Shown one piece after another: positions 42,201 through 51,799 of a stretch of 64,000 nt of DNA; position 1 is the stretch's first letter; the number at the start of each line of letters is the position of its first letter. Below the pieces are notes generated by a model. The model made no database searches and was not told where the DNA came from. It saw only the letters and a list, made by a program, of their open reading frames with translations. The position numbers and the translations under genes were made by a program. The stretch covers positions 1 to 64,000 of the forward strand of contig CAZXEH010000002.1 in assembly GCA_964639885.1 (NCBI GenBank). Reading direction: 5' to 3'. This DNA comes from JAGNLA01 sp964639885 (GTDB lineage: Bacteria > Caldisericota > Caldisericia > JAAYUI01).

Positions 42201-43467
42201 CATTGATAATGTTCTGGACTGTAAGCTCTTCGTCTGGCAGGGTGATGATCTTTTCCCTGACGATCTTGAGCATCCTGAGGAAACCAATACGAAGCTGGTT
42301 TTCGAGCAGTTCACCGACCGACCTGATGCGCTTGTTGGCGAGGTGGTCTTTGTTGTCAGCCTGAACGAGTCCGAGTTTGAGCTTGTAGAGGAACTTCAGA
42401 ATTGCCCTTACATCCTCGAGGGTGACAAGGTTTGAATCGAGGTTGAGGCCAAGCTTTTTATTTATTTTGTAGCGACCCACATCTGAAAGGTTGTTTCTTC
42501 TCGGGTCACGAAGCAGGTTGTGGATAAGGTTTTCAGCGTTCTCGATAGTTGGACGCTCACCCGGCCTGATATGTTTGAACATATCTACAAGGGCTTCTTC
42601 ACGTGTCTTTGTCTGGTCTTTTTCAAGAGTGGCGGTCACAAAGCCTGCAATGTCTTTGTCTTTGTAGGAGAAGTGCTTTATTCCAAGACGCTTGATTTCA
42701 TCTATGATTATCGGTGTAAGGATCGTTCCGGGTTCATAGAGGTCGTCACCGGTTGTCGGGTGGTAGATGATATCGTCGAGAACCTTGCCGTTTCCCTTGT
42801 CGAAGTCGCCTTTGTTTTCGAGTTTGGCTTCAACAACTTTTTCTTCGATGAACAGGTTCTTGATTTCATCGTCAGTGTAGTCGCCCATGACGCGAAGAAG
42901 TTCGGTTACTGGGAACTTCTTGGATTTTTTGTCGATTTTTACATAGGCGATTTCATCTTCGCCCATTTCAAATTCGAGCCATGATCCACGGTCAGGGATG
43001 ACGGTTGCGAGTGTGTGCTGCTTGTTGCTGTTTGGCATTTGCTCGGTTTCAAAGTAAACACCGGGCGACCTGACGAGCTGTGACACAACAACCCTCTCGA
43101 CACCGTTGACGATGAACACGCCTGATTCAGTCATCATGAGGAGTTCACCGGCAAAGAGCTCCTGCTCTTTGATTTCTCCGGTTTCCTTGTTGATGAGCCT
43201 TACGGTGAGCTTGAGTGGAACGGTGAAATTGATTCCCCTCTCCTTGCACTCGAAAGGCGAATAGGCTGGATCGCCAAGGTTGTAATCAACGAACTCTACC
43301 TCTACTTTTCCAGATTCACGCAAAGACCTGTCTTCATTGAGGGAGGCAATGAGGTGTTTGAGGTTGACCTTCAGGAATTTGTTGTATGAATCCATCTGAA
43401 GCTTGATGAGGTTGGGTGGTTTTATTGTATTTCTTCGTTTACCAAACCAAACCCTTTCAATTCTCAT
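39250..43467 (-). CDS. rpoB: RNA polymerase beta subunit with large internal insertion
   Basis: 1405 residues, longer than most RpoB. Conserved regions are present: rifampicin-pocket region (LGQLSQFMDQTNPIAALTHK, LSSLGPGGLNRDRAG), SRICPIETPEGGNIGLI, YNYQDAIIVSERLV, GDKMSGRHGNKGV, and the C-terminal GQRLGEMEVWALEAYGA. Between SYVDAGTIKI (about 652) and YKLQKFFRSNQ (about 913), where other RpoB have about 20-30 residues, lies an insertion of about 230 residues with repeats like AGKKITDTSLQRLYVSGVKEVTV. rplL is not upstream. A near-consensus promoter precedes it, and a hairpin TGCCTG-N8-CAGGCA (43481-43500) abuts the ribosome site. Confidence 0.97.
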   Translation of the reverse strand: MRIERVWFGKRRNTIKPPNLIKLQMDSYNKFLKVNLKHLIASLNEDRSLRESGKVEVEFVDYNLGDPAYSPFECKERGINFTVPLKLTVRLINKETGEIKEQELFAGELLMMTESGVFIVNGVERVVVSQLVRSPGVYFETEQMPNSNKQHTLATVIPDRGSWLEFEMGEDEIAYVKIDKKSKKFPVTELLRVMGDYTDDEIKNLFIEEKVVEAKLENKGDFDKGNGKVLDDIIYHPTTGDDLYEPGTILTPIIIDEIKRLGIKHFSYKDKDIAGFVTATLEKDQTKTREEALVDMFKHIRPGERPTIENAENLIHNLLRDPRRNNLSDVGRYKINKKLGLNLDSNLVTLEDVRAILKFLYKLKLGLVQADNKDHLANKRIRSVGELLENQLRIGFLRMLKIVREKIITLPDEELTVQNIINVRPIIAAIREFFGLGQLSQFMDQTNPIAALTHKRKLSSLGPGGLNRDRAGADVRDVHHSHYSRICPIETPEGGNIGLINSLTTHAIVDDFGFIRAPYLKVVDSTVTNEIVYLTADDEENYRIAQANTEIDRNNKLKGICAIRYKSEITTCFAEDVDMIDISPDQVLSASATLIPFLEHDDANRALMGCNMQHQAVPLINPEAPRVGTGMEHQVVVDNCSVVLAKESGVVSYVDAGTIKIASLDAQPVKYQLGSINKEILYKFLGENIEEVGRIGDLIDGTVARKLIQKSIFKVRTIKRDDVETINLSEFVKVEINTELVGKMLIEPALDLEGKTVITAGKKITDTSLQRLYVSGVKEVTVDIEGSHEIFPVALLKVGTSRNTFLGKILLHGLKEEAGSDSIDSSFVTEDVLRQLLQKGVSEIRVVDIMALHEDDVYALDKKLLNSSRILAEDIYESKEIIAYKGSYLTMDLLRKLASIGTDEVHVSYESTYKLQKFFRSNQDICINQRALVRKGDFVSAGDVIIDGEACDRGDLALGQNVLCAYIPWRGYNYQDAIIVSERLVCDDVYTSIHIKEYKCPVRDTKVGPEELTREIPNVSEDLLKNLDETGIIRVGTEVKAGDILVGKVTPKAESEFTPEMKLWRAMFDRKGQDVRDTSHRVNPGEKGVVIATQLFKRDKSDELQVGVNMLAKVYVAEKRKIQVGDKMSGRHGNKGVISKILPVYDMPFMEDGTTIDIILSPLGVPSRMNLGQILEVNLGLAAKKLGVYFATPVFLGASETDVIDTMVKCDIPSTGKVVLIDGYTGIPFESQVTVGIAYMLKLNHLVEDKIHARSTGPYALITQQPLGGKAQFGGQRLGEMEVWALEAYGAAHTLREMLTLKSDDTEGRIKAYEAICRGKIIPESGTPESFKVIQRELRGLCISLKIVGQEEELDEKREESGPITLKLDKESMLGSEEQIKLDMAETFETISLSDDVEEVDLEEK

Positions 43468-43532
43468 AAGGCTTCCTTCCTGCCTGCGTTTTCCCAGGCA
43501 TACCTATACTACAATAGCAATGACAAACAAAA

Positions 43533-43561
43533 ATTTTACGCCTATTGGTTTTTGCTGTCAA
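43533..43561 (-). promoter_or_regulatory. Promoter of rpoB / EF-G-like / rpoC
   Basis: Minus strand: TTGACA (43561-43556), 17-base spacer, TAAAAT (43538-43533), followed by a leader of about 60 bases with a hairpin at 43481-43500. Confidence 0.8.
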
Positions 43562-43571
43562 TCTTTATTTG

Positions 43572-46500
43572 TTAAGGAAGCCAGATTTTCGTAAAGTTTA
43601 CGGTACCTTTCACCGGGTCTGCGTTGACATCGAGACCGAAATCGTTCTTCAACGATGCCGGAGAGATGTAGATTGCTCCATTGTAAAGCCTTGGTGCATC
43701 GGCAAGTGTGACCGGGTTGTTGTCAGCCAGAGCCGAGGTTGAACCTGCCTCAAGAATGTATGTTGTTCCAAACAACTTGAGAGTGCAGATGGTTCCGCTC
43801 AGCTCAAAACTTGCACCAAACATGATTCTGAGGGCATCAACAGGAACCCAGAGGTCTGGTGTGACTTCGGTCTGCATCTGGCTGACCACTTCGTTTTTGT
43901 CATTGTATACGGCTTTGTCGCCTTTGATCACATATCCTTTGAAGGAGGCAAACACCGGTATCTCGATATCGAGCTTCTGGATGTTGCCGGCCTGATCGAT
44001 GGCTTCGAGTTTAATCTTGTTTATTCCAGGAATGAGGTCGATTGAGTACTGGAAGATGTCATATACAACCGTTGCTTCCTTGCCGTTGACCAATACCTTT
44101 GAGCCTGGCTCAACTCTGCCCGAGAGGTCAAACTTTTGTGCACCGACCAACTCCGGTGTCTTTGAGACTATAATGTCAGGCGCTACCGTGTCGCAAACGA
44201 TTGTTATCTGTTCGGTGGTTGACGGGATGTCTGACAGTTCGGCTCTGGCGTTGAATGTGTTTATGCCTTCCTGAAGGGTCAGTTTTACTGTGAATGAGCC
44301 ATCTGCAGCCACTGTGGCATTCTGCTGGCCAATTGTTACTTTAGCACCTGGAGAGGTTCTGCCTTTGATGGTTGCGGACTTCTGATTGGTTGTTTGCGAG
44401 TAAGGGTCGATTTCGAGAATTGGTGGATTCCTTCTCTTGCCGCTGTAAACAACTGTTTCAGTTGGTACGAACTTGTCTGCGGTTGCTTTTATGATTATTC
44501 TGCCGGATGAGGCTGGATTTACTTCGAGTTTGACAGTGCCTTTCTGGTCTGTCGTTCCCTCGACATCGAACTCTTCGCCGATCATCCTGACTTTTGCCTC
44601 CGGGACGATTGCGCCTGTGGCTTTGTTGATTATTTTGATTGTAACTGCATTTGTTGTGTTGGCGATTATCTGCTCAGGATCGACAACGATTATTCCAAGT
44701 CCTGCCGAACCGTCCATTTCAAGGATCGGGTAGATGGAATATCGCATTGGTGCGTCTTTCAGCGAGAGTTCGTAAGGTGGTTTGTCTAGGAGCTTGTTGT
44801 CGTTTTCAAATCCGAACTGGACAACGCCTTTGCCTTCCCCGTCAGGATTGATTGTTATATATGTTATTGGCATTGTGCTGCCATTGAACTTCACGAATGA
44901 ACCCATTGCTTTAAGGCTGTGATTTGATCCTGTTGCCACAATTTGACCACCTGGATGCATTGGAAGATCGCGGTCATCTGCTGGTTTGATCTCAACCAGC
45001 AATGAGTTGTCAACGCCATAGGCGAGGTCAAAACTGGACGGGTTGAACATTTCGGTGCCCAAAGGCATGCCTGATTCAGCCGATTTGAAGTTGTACTTTG
45101 GAGCCCCGACAAGTGCAAACGTGTCCGGAAAAGCATCCCAGTCCAGACAGAATGTGCCGTCGCGGCTGCCCATTTCGCTGCCTTTGAGAGGGCCAGGATT
45201 GAGTGAATACCTATACCGCATGAACGTGAATCCAGGATCGGTGTAGAATGGCATTGGAGCGCCAGCAACATCGTTGTACATCTTGTCTGCTGAGTACGGG
45301 TTGCAAGATACGAGTCCGCCAACGCTTACTGTGTCTTCGGCGAAGATGTAGAATGTTACTGATGCCTTCTCGTCGAGCAGCAGGAAATCCTTGTAGTTGA
45401 GGATACCATCTTTTTCACGATCAACAAACATGTAGGTTCCATCGTAAGCATGGTTGTAGATGCAACCAAGGCCCCAGCCTGTCGTTGTCCACTGGTAGTC
45501 GGGCTGGAGAAGAACCGGAGTCCTGTTGCTGAATGCGTTGTCTGAGTAGTGGATGTTGTCTGTATTGTACCAGACTGTTGAATACTTAGGGAGAACGTAA
45601 ATGTCACGAGCAACAGGGTCCCATGCTTCGAACTCTCTCTGGGTCGAGAAGGTTCCAAATACATTGAGCTCGTTGTTGCCTCTCTGGATTATGCCGTCTT
45701 TGTTGTAATCGAAACCGATATGGATTGGATACGTAGTCCTGCATGAGCTGCATGGCCACCAGTCTCTCGGTTTCATGTTGCCCGGAACATTGATCATTGG
45801 GGTGAAGTGTGCAGGATAAATAACTTTGGAGTTGCAAATCCTTTGTGATTCCGGTGGCTGCTTCATCAGCACACCCTGAGCGTTCCTGCAGACTGCTGTA
45901 ATCTTGTATATTCTGTTGTCAGCGGCAGTCATGATGAAATCAGGTTCGCCAGGACTTGAGAACATCTTTTGCTCGGTATCCTCTATGTTTGTGATCTGAT
46001 ATTCGACTTTTGGAAGGGCTACCTTTACCTTTGCAATTCCCATGTGTTTTCTGTCAGGTGAGTAGACGGTTAGCGGGAATTCTCCGGAGTCGTTAGCAAC
46101 AAAACCCTTGAAGACGTATATTCCAATCCTTGCATTTGTGAAATCGATAGTGATTGGCTGGAAGACATCCTTGTCCTCTTCCCAGTTTGAAAAGAAGAAC
46201 ATGTTTGAATAGTAGTCGTCTGATTTGTTGTGGAGATCGGTTCTGACCCAGTAGTACTGTGGAAGTCTTGCACCGAAACCATAATATTCATAGTTGTCCG
46301 GGTGCCAGTCCTTGAAACAGTTGATCCATGCTGCGTCTTCAGGCACGGTTCTGTCGCCGAAGAAGTCTGGAACACCTTCGAGAAGGTTGACCGGAACACC
46401 ATCAGCGTCTGTGACTTTTATTGTCAAAGGCTGGGTCGGATCAACAAGTTCATTTACGGCACCTGCCGTCAGCGGAGATGGAGAAACCACAACGTTAAGG

Positions 46501-49500
46501 TCTTCCTTGGGTTCTATTGGAACCCTTGCTTCACCAGCGAGATAAACCTCGTGTGTGTATGCTGCATCAAACCATTCAAGCTGCAAGTATGGCGAGAATG
46601 CCCTGTCGTTGTTGTCGTCGCCGTACTTGAAGGCATCAATGTAAACCGGACAGATTTCAAAATTTGATATGCAGTGGTCTGCAGGCGTTATCATTCGAGC
46701 CATGCGCTCGTTTCTGATACCGCCGATGTCCATGCCGTAATCTGTTATCTGGCAGTTGTTTTCCTTCTTCATATCAATGGAATAGTCGCCATTGTTGACG
46801 TTGAAGGTGCGTGCGTCGAACATGCCGCCTGCCCATGTGTTTGTGCTGAAATAATAAGTTCCGATAATTTCTGTTTCCCAGTCACCAAAGCTCACCTTGC
46901 CGTCTTCATTGTAATCCTGGCGAGTACTAAACATTGCGGCGCCAGTTCTCCAGCTGTCTCTCATCGGGCTTGGAAGACCCATTGTTCTGCCGTCACCCAT
47001 GCCCATGTGTATCGGCTCGTCCAGTCCTTCGATTGAGAAGGCTATACCACGATCTTGCCAGATGTAAACGAATGCATCATTACATTCCTTTACAACCTGC
47101 ATTGGAGTATCTTCGGTTATCTTGACATTGAGGTGGATGTCCTGAGCAACCGGTATCTTGTCAGGAATACCAGAAATGGTGAGTCCGTGAACAGGGATAA
47201 ACGTCTCATTCCTGTCTGAACAGCAGTCCTGGAAAGTTTTCGTTGAGCCATCGAAGAGTGTTACTTCGATCTCAATCTGCCCTGAACCGACCGGAGTGAG
47301 TTCGTCAATGATGATGACATTGTCGACACCGATATAGTTCATTCGGTGATTCCACCTGAGGAATTTGTTTTGTTCAACAGGGTCAAATGTCAGCCTGTCG
47401 GGGCCGTAACCAGTGATGCCGGTGAAGTCTTCACCCTTGAATTCGTAATACTGATAGTTGGTGTTGTCAACGATTACCGAACCAGAATAGTCATAAACGA
47501 TTGGCAGCTTGATCATGCCACCGAAACCAAAATCAGTTGTAATCCTACCGGTTATTGGATCCATTATTTTCGGTTTTTTGAAAGGACCGGTCAGTTTGAT
47601 TCGTTTGATGAGATTTTTGTTTGAATACACGTCTGTTGCAACATTGGGATCAAACGTGTAGTGTCTGCCATCGCTGTCTTTCAGAACAAAGAAGAATCCG
47701 TAGTCTGTAAGTGGTGCAAACTCGACACCGAGTTTGTTGAAGTTTACTTTATGCTGGCGTTCGTCTTCATCCCTGTCCTTGCCAAGCGCCCTGCTCGATT
47801 TGTTATAGCGTTGGCCCCACTCAGACCAGATTGCAGGATATGCATTCCAGCCATGGACAAGATTTCTTATCATGCTCTGTCTAATGTTGATAACTCGACC
47901 GACATGAGTTTGTCCGCCTGGATAAACTCTGAAATCATCCTGAAAGTTTCTCAGGATTGGATTGTATGGAGTCTGAATCTGTGGTGCTGGGAACGGAAGC
48001 GGGAATGAAGCAAGCGCACCGGCCGTGTAGTTCTGGAGAGAGTATTGTAGACCGTGGTCGATAACCTGGAATTCGGAGAAATTGATCTTGCCATCAACTG
48101 GTGGCGTCTTGACTTCAACATAACCTGAGTAGTCAAGTCCGGGGTGTGTTTCAAGTGTGAACTGTGACGGATGGAGGCGTTTGCTGTTGTAATCAAACAT
48201 GATGGACATGCTTGAAAGCCTGAGCTTCATGATGCCCGGCTGTGTCGGTTTGACTGTTGCGGTTGCCCAGCCACCAACATCGGTATCATTGAAGAATCCT
48301 CTGCTGGTAATGTATGTTGGGACTCCAAAGGTTTCTATCATGCCAAACTTTGCACCGGTTTTCGGATCGATCGCTTCATCGTTGAAAATGCCCAGATGAT
48401 CGCCTTTTGTCACAATGCCCCAGTACAGGAAACCATCGTCTTCATAAGAAGACCTAGCGGTTTCAGCCGACAGATCCATGTCGTCAAGCTCTGCCGGTGC
48501 CCTGATTTCAACCGGTTTCTGTGTGCCAATGTAGCCGGGTGAGAAATACCCAGGGTCATCGCCAAGAAAATCGCCAGCATCTAGAACTCCCGGAATCAAA
48601 CCGACATCATTCCAGTACCAGAAATTATAAGTGTGGTTGTTGTTGTATTGGATGATGTATCGCTGTCCGTTTCCACCGATTGCTGTCCCCATCCACATGA
48701 CCCCTGAGCCAGTGGCGTTGAACATTACAATGGTGTTCTCTTCCTTGCCAAGAGCGAAAGGAATACAGCACGGATCGTTTACATCCTGTGCATTGTCGCC
48801 ATCGTAGCACTCAAGGGAGAGATTCGGGAACCGCTCCTCGAGTGAGTCGAGACATTTACGGGTAGACGCCATCTCCAGCCACTCGGTATAGACCCTGAGA
48901 TAACCGGCTTCATAGCAGTCATAAGTGTCCTGGATTGAAAGTGGTACAACCGGCTGTGGGAACGGAACAGGGACTGAAGTCCACGTCTGCGGGGCATTCT
49001 GGACATTGTCAACAGGCATGTACCTGTCGGCATAGAACATATCCATATATGAGCCACACGGCGGAAGCTGTTTGTTGTTCTGAGTACCGAGATCAGCGAA
49101 AGCGTAGATTGTTATTGGATCATACTTGCCGTTTACATACAGCGAACCCCTGTAGGGGGTCATCTCAAAAGTAAGTTCAGGTTTGTCAAATGTTATGATT
49201 CCGGTTTGCTCAAATGGAACCTTGGAATCGTGAAGAAGATCTCTGATTGTAACAAATATTCTGTCACCCTTTTTGAGAATTATGCCTGTGGTGACCTTTA
49301 TCTTTGAAGTCTGTTCAACCCTCATCGGTCTATCCGAAGAAATGTTGAGTTCCATTTTGCCTGGGAGAACAGGAACGTCGATTCCACCTTTGAAACCGCA
49401 TTTGCCTACGCTCAGGCCATGGATTTCATATGTATGAACCCAGACATCCCACTCGTCAACCACGTCACCACACTGATAAGAGTAGAAACCGATTGACAGA

Positions 49501-51719
49501 GGGCTCATCCTGATGTCGCCGTAGTCAATGATATTGTTGTTGTTCAAATCGTTGTAGATGGTTTCTCCAGGATCGAGTTCTCCATTTGGTTGGTTTGCAC
49601 CCTGATTCTGGTCGTAAAAACACAGAGTTGACGGGAGATTCATCAGATTCTGGCCAACATCGAGATCACCCTGGGTAACTGTTGATCCGGCAGGGTACGT
49701 CATTTTTGTGTTGCCTCTGACGACTTCGACTGCAAACAGCCTAAGGTCGCTGACTTCAACAAAGTTGTTTGACGTGTTGCCTTTTTTGTAGATGGCACGA
49801 TTGCAGCCATACTGTCCGGAAGCGTCAAGTGTGGTTTTGTAGATGCTTGTGAATTTTACGAGGCCTTCGCCACCCCACACAGGTGGAACGGTTCTGTAGG
49901 CATCGGCACAATCCAAATCACCTTTTGCCCCAAGGAATGATTCGGCCTGCGAAAGCTGCTTGTAATCTTCCGTGAGATTTGCTGGATATGTGTCACAGCC
50001 AGGATCCATGAGGTTGTCGACGCCATCATCGTTGAAAATCGAGATGCCATAGTAAGCCCTCTGGTCTGAATGGACATTGAGGAAAGTTGAGATTGGAAGC
50101 GCAAAGTCGGTTGCCGTGTCTTCCAGTGAAGTGTCCTTGTTGATGCTCTGGGAGCCTGCGAGTGGTTTGCCTTTTGGATCATAAATGGATGTTGCTGATT
50201 TAGAAGGATTTGAACCCATCCAGATGTCTGACTCGACCATGATGTCATAAATTGGAGCCTTTGGCCCTGCTTTAAGATTTTCAACGACCATGAGCAGGTC
50301 GCCCGGCATCATTCCGCCAAGCGAACAAATGCCAGCGCCATTTGCATTTTCATTTTTTCTGGCGTTGGTGTTGATGTCGGTCAGAGCCATGTCATTCTGG
50401 GCAACGACTGCAGTGTTATCACCTTTTCTGTAGATGAACTCGCCTGGATCAAATCTACCGTTGATTGATACATTTTCCGGATGAAGTTCGGCATCGGCTG
50501 CAAATGTTCCGCTGTAGTTGAATTGAATGAGTGGCTTGCCAACATCAAGGTCATCGCCTGGATCGACAATTCCTATTGTTCCAACATCAACGACGGTTGA
50601 GCCTGCAAGATAAGTTCTTGGTCTACCTGATGAATCATTGATGACTACATCAGTTAACCTGATGTCTCCACCTGCAACGATTGGGAGAGCTATTAGATTT
50701 GTTGTTCTTCTGTAAATCCATTCTCCGGGTGTGTAGCGAGCATCGGCATTAATGTTTTCGGCATGCCATTCCTCACCCTGCTCGAAGTTTACATCATAGT
50801 CATTAACAAATGGGACAAGCGACAAACCTAGATCCCATCTTGTAAACGGTTGGTAAGAAACCGGTCTTGGCTTGAGAGTTGTACCGACTGATGGAATGAG
50901 TGGGAAATCTGTGCTCGGGTTTCTGTCCTGTATGAGAGGGAAGTCAGGCATGTCACACCAGCCAAGTTGGAACAGTCTGGTTTCTATCGGTGGTTTCTTA
51001 GTGAAGGGGTCAGGCAGGAAGCCCTCCCACATTTCACGGTCTATTCTCAGATAAACGGGCTGGTTTGGTTTGTAGGATGGCTGTGGAGAACCGTCGAGTT
51101 TGGTCGGGAGAATGAAGTATGGCCCCTGCGTGTTGTTGAATGAAACAGGGTCAACGAAGCAATTGTGGTTATCCCTAACGTTGTCCCATCCAACTGAAAT
51201 ATCTGGGTCATTCATATAGTTGGGGTCGCGTGGGTCGGAGTAGCCGTAGTGTCTGCAGTCATTGAAATTCCCGTCAGGATCAAACCAGAGCTGGCCGGCA
51301 GAATCTATAACGGCAAACATTTTGCCTGTCACTTTTTTGTTGTTTTCAAAATCACGATCGGTGTAGAAAATGCACCAGTAAATCGGTCTTGTTGAGTTTG
51401 CTTCCGAAGCTCTCACGTTGTAACCGTTTGCAACGGCAAGCTGGGCATCTGGCATCCTGAAAACACCACGTCCCCACGTGACTTTGCTATTGGAATCGAA
51501 AGAATATTCGGGTGAACTTATCAGAGTGTTTCCGCTCCATGTCATTGCGACAGGCGCGAATCGTATTGCAGCAAATACTGCCGTCTCGTTATTTGTTCGA
51601 GCTTGAGACGGTGTAATGTAACCTATCTGGGCCGTTAGTATTACAGAAAGTAGTACGCTGTAACCTTTTTTTTTCAAATTCGTCATAAATCTAGTGGTGT
51701 TGGTAATCATGAACCACAT
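43572..51719 (-). CDS. Giant secreted multidomain protein with EF-hand-like loops and stalk domain
   Basis: 2715 residues from ATG 51719 (GGAGGG five bases upstream). ATG 51710 is an alternative, and the frame stays open to 51791. Signal peptide near KKKGYSVLLSVILTAQIGY. The N-terminal third has three copies of a module of about 100 residues (INADARYTPGEWIYRR, VSINGRFDPGEFIYRK, NGELDPGETIYNDLNNNN), each with a following GD(I/M)(R/A)L and two with D(D)LDVG. Calcium-loop-like stretches occur throughout (DYNEDGKVSFGDWE, DREKDGILNYKDF, DYNKDGIIQRG). The C-terminus has two or three Ig-like domains (KGRTSPGAKVTI, SGRVEPGSKVLVNG) and a stalk-type domain. Most of the middle is unassigned. No enzymatic motif. 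Probably a surface or matrix protein. Confidence 0.85.
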   Translation of the reverse strand: MWFMITNTTRFMTNLKKKGYSVLLSVILTAQIGYITPSQARTNNETAVFAAIRFAPVAMTWSGNTLISSPEYSFDSNSKVTWGRGVFRMPDAQLAVANGYNVRASEANSTRPIYWCIFYTDRDFENNKKVTGKMFAVIDSAGQLWFDPDGNFNDCRHYGYSDPRDPNYMNDPDISVGWDNVRDNHNCFVDPVSFNNTQGPYFILPTKLDGSPQPSYKPNQPVYLRIDREMWEGFLPDPFTKKPPIETRLFQLGWCDMPDFPLIQDRNPSTDFPLIPSVGTTLKPRPVSYQPFTRWDLGLSLVPFVNDYDVNFEQGEEWHAENINADARYTPGEWIYRRTTNLIALPIVAGGDIRLTDVVINDSSGRPRTYLAGSTVVDVGTIGIVDPGDDLDVGKPLIQFNYSGTFAADAELHPENVSINGRFDPGEFIYRKGDNTAVVAQNDMALTDINTNARKNENANGAGICSLGGMMPGDLLMVVENLKAGPKAPIYDIMVESDIWMGSNPSKSATSIYDPKGKPLAGSQSINKDTSLEDTATDFALPISTFLNVHSDQRAYYGISIFNDDGVDNLMDPGCDTYPANLTEDYKQLSQAESFLGAKGDLDCADAYRTVPPVWGGEGLVKFTSIYKTTLDASGQYGCNRAIYKKGNTSNNFVEVSDLRLFAVEVVRGNTKMTYPAGSTVTQGDLDVGQNLMNLPSTLCFYDQNQGANQPNGELDPGETIYNDLNNNNIIDYGDIRMSPLSIGFYSYQCGDVVDEWDVWVHTYEIHGLSVGKCGFKGGIDVPVLPGKMELNISSDRPMRVEQTSKIKVTTGIILKKGDRIFVTIRDLLHDSKVPFEQTGIITFDKPELTFEMTPYRGSLYVNGKYDPITIYAFADLGTQNNKQLPPCGSYMDMFYADRYMPVDNVQNAPQTWTSVPVPFPQPVVPLSIQDTYDCYEAGYLRVYTEWLEMASTRKCLDSLEERFPNLSLECYDGDNAQDVNDPCCIPFALGKEENTIVMFNATGSGVMWMGTAIGGNGQRYIIQYNNNHTYNFWYWNDVGLIPGVLDAGDFLGDDPGYFSPGYIGTQKPVEIRAPAELDDMDLSAETARSSYEDDGFLYWGIVTKGDHLGIFNDEAIDPKTGAKFGMIETFGVPTYITSRGFFNDTDVGGWATATVKPTQPGIMKLRLSSMSIMFDYNSKRLHPSQFTLETHPGLDYSGYVEVKTPPVDGKINFSEFQVIDHGLQYSLQNYTAGALASFPLPFPAPQIQTPYNPILRNFQDDFRVYPGGQTHVGRVINIRQSMIRNLVHGWNAYPAIWSEWGQRYNKSSRALGKDRDEDERQHKVNFNKLGVEFAPLTDYGFFFVLKDSDGRHYTFDPNVATDVYSNKNLIKRIKLTGPFKKPKIMDPITGRITTDFGFGGMIKLPIVYDYSGSVIVDNTNYQYYEFKGEDFTGITGYGPDRLTFDPVEQNKFLRWNHRMNYIGVDNVIIIDELTPVGSGQIEIEVTLFDGSTKTFQDCCSDRNETFIPVHGLTISGIPDKIPVAQDIHLNVKITEDTPMQVVKECNDAFVYIWQDRGIAFSIEGLDEPIHMGMGDGRTMGLPSPMRDSWRTGAAMFSTRQDYNEDGKVSFGDWETEIIGTYYFSTNTWAGGMFDARTFNVNNGDYSIDMKKENNCQITDYGMDIGGIRNERMARMITPADHCISNFEICPVYIDAFKYGDDNNDRAFSPYLQLEWFDAAYTHEVYLAGEARVPIEPKEDLNVVVSPSPLTAGAVNELVDPTQPLTIKVTDADGVPVNLLEGVPDFFGDRTVPEDAAWINCFKDWHPDNYEYYGFGARLPQYYWVRTDLHNKSDDYYSNMFFFSNWEEDKDVFQPITIDFTNARIGIYVFKGFVANDSGEFPLTVYSPDRKHMGIAKVKVALPKVEYQITNIEDTEQKMFSSPGEPDFIMTAADNRIYKITAVCRNAQGVLMKQPPESQRICNSKVIYPAHFTPMINVPGNMKPRDWWPCSSCRTTYPIHIGFDYNKDGIIQRGNNELNVFGTFSTQREFEAWDPVARDIYVLPKYSTVWYNTDNIHYSDNAFSNRTPVLLQPDYQWTTTGWGLGCIYNHAYDGTYMFVDREKDGILNYKDFLLLDEKASVTFYIFAEDTVSVGGLVSCNPYSADKMYNDVAGAPMPFYTDPGFTFMRYRYSLNPGPLKGSEMGSRDGTFCLDWDAFPDTFALVGAPKYNFKSAESGMPLGTEMFNPSSFDLAYGVDNSLLVEIKPADDRDLPMHPGGQIVATGSNHSLKAMGSFVKFNGSTMPITYITINPDGEGKGVVQFGFENDNKLLDKPPYELSLKDAPMRYSIYPILEMDGSAGLGIIVVDPEQIIANTTNAVTIKIINKATGAIVPEAKVRMIGEEFDVEGTTDQKGTVKLEVNPASSGRIIIKATADKFVPTETVVYSGKRRNPPILEIDPYSQTTNQKSATIKGRTSPGAKVTIGQQNATVAADGSFTVKLTLQEGINTFNARAELSDIPSTTEQITIVCDTVAPDIIVSKTPELVGAQKFDLSGRVEPGSKVLVNGKEATVVYDIFQYSIDLIPGINKIKLEAIDQAGNIQKLDIEIPVFASFKGYVIKGDKAVYNDKNEVVSQMQTEVTPDLWVPVDALRIMFGASFELSGTICTLKLFGTTYILEAGSTSALADNNPVTLADAPRLYNGAIYISPASLKNDFGLDVNADPVKGTVNFTKIWLP

Positions 51720-51745
51720 TTTACCCTCCATGGTTAAGGTGTCAA
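51718..51745 (-). promoter_or_regulatory. Promoter of the giant protein gene
   Basis: Minus strand: TTGACA (51745-51740), 16-base spacer, TAAAAT (51723-51718). It overlaps ATG 51719; the predicted start near 51711 would give a leaderless message from ATG 51710. This conflicts with the GGAGGG before ATG 51719, so either the start or this promoter is wrong. Confidence 0.45.
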
Positions 51746-51763
51746 GTCTTTTGCAGGGGAGTC

Positions 51764-51791
51764 TTGTTGTTTTCATGATATTTTGTATCAT
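51764..51791 (+). promoter_or_regulatory. Promoter of the C25 peptidase gene
   Basis: TTGTTG (51764-51769), 16-base spacer, TATCAT (51786-51791), eight bases before ATG 51800. Suggests a leader of only about two bases. Confidence 0.45.
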
Positions 51792-51799
51792 CTGAAGTA

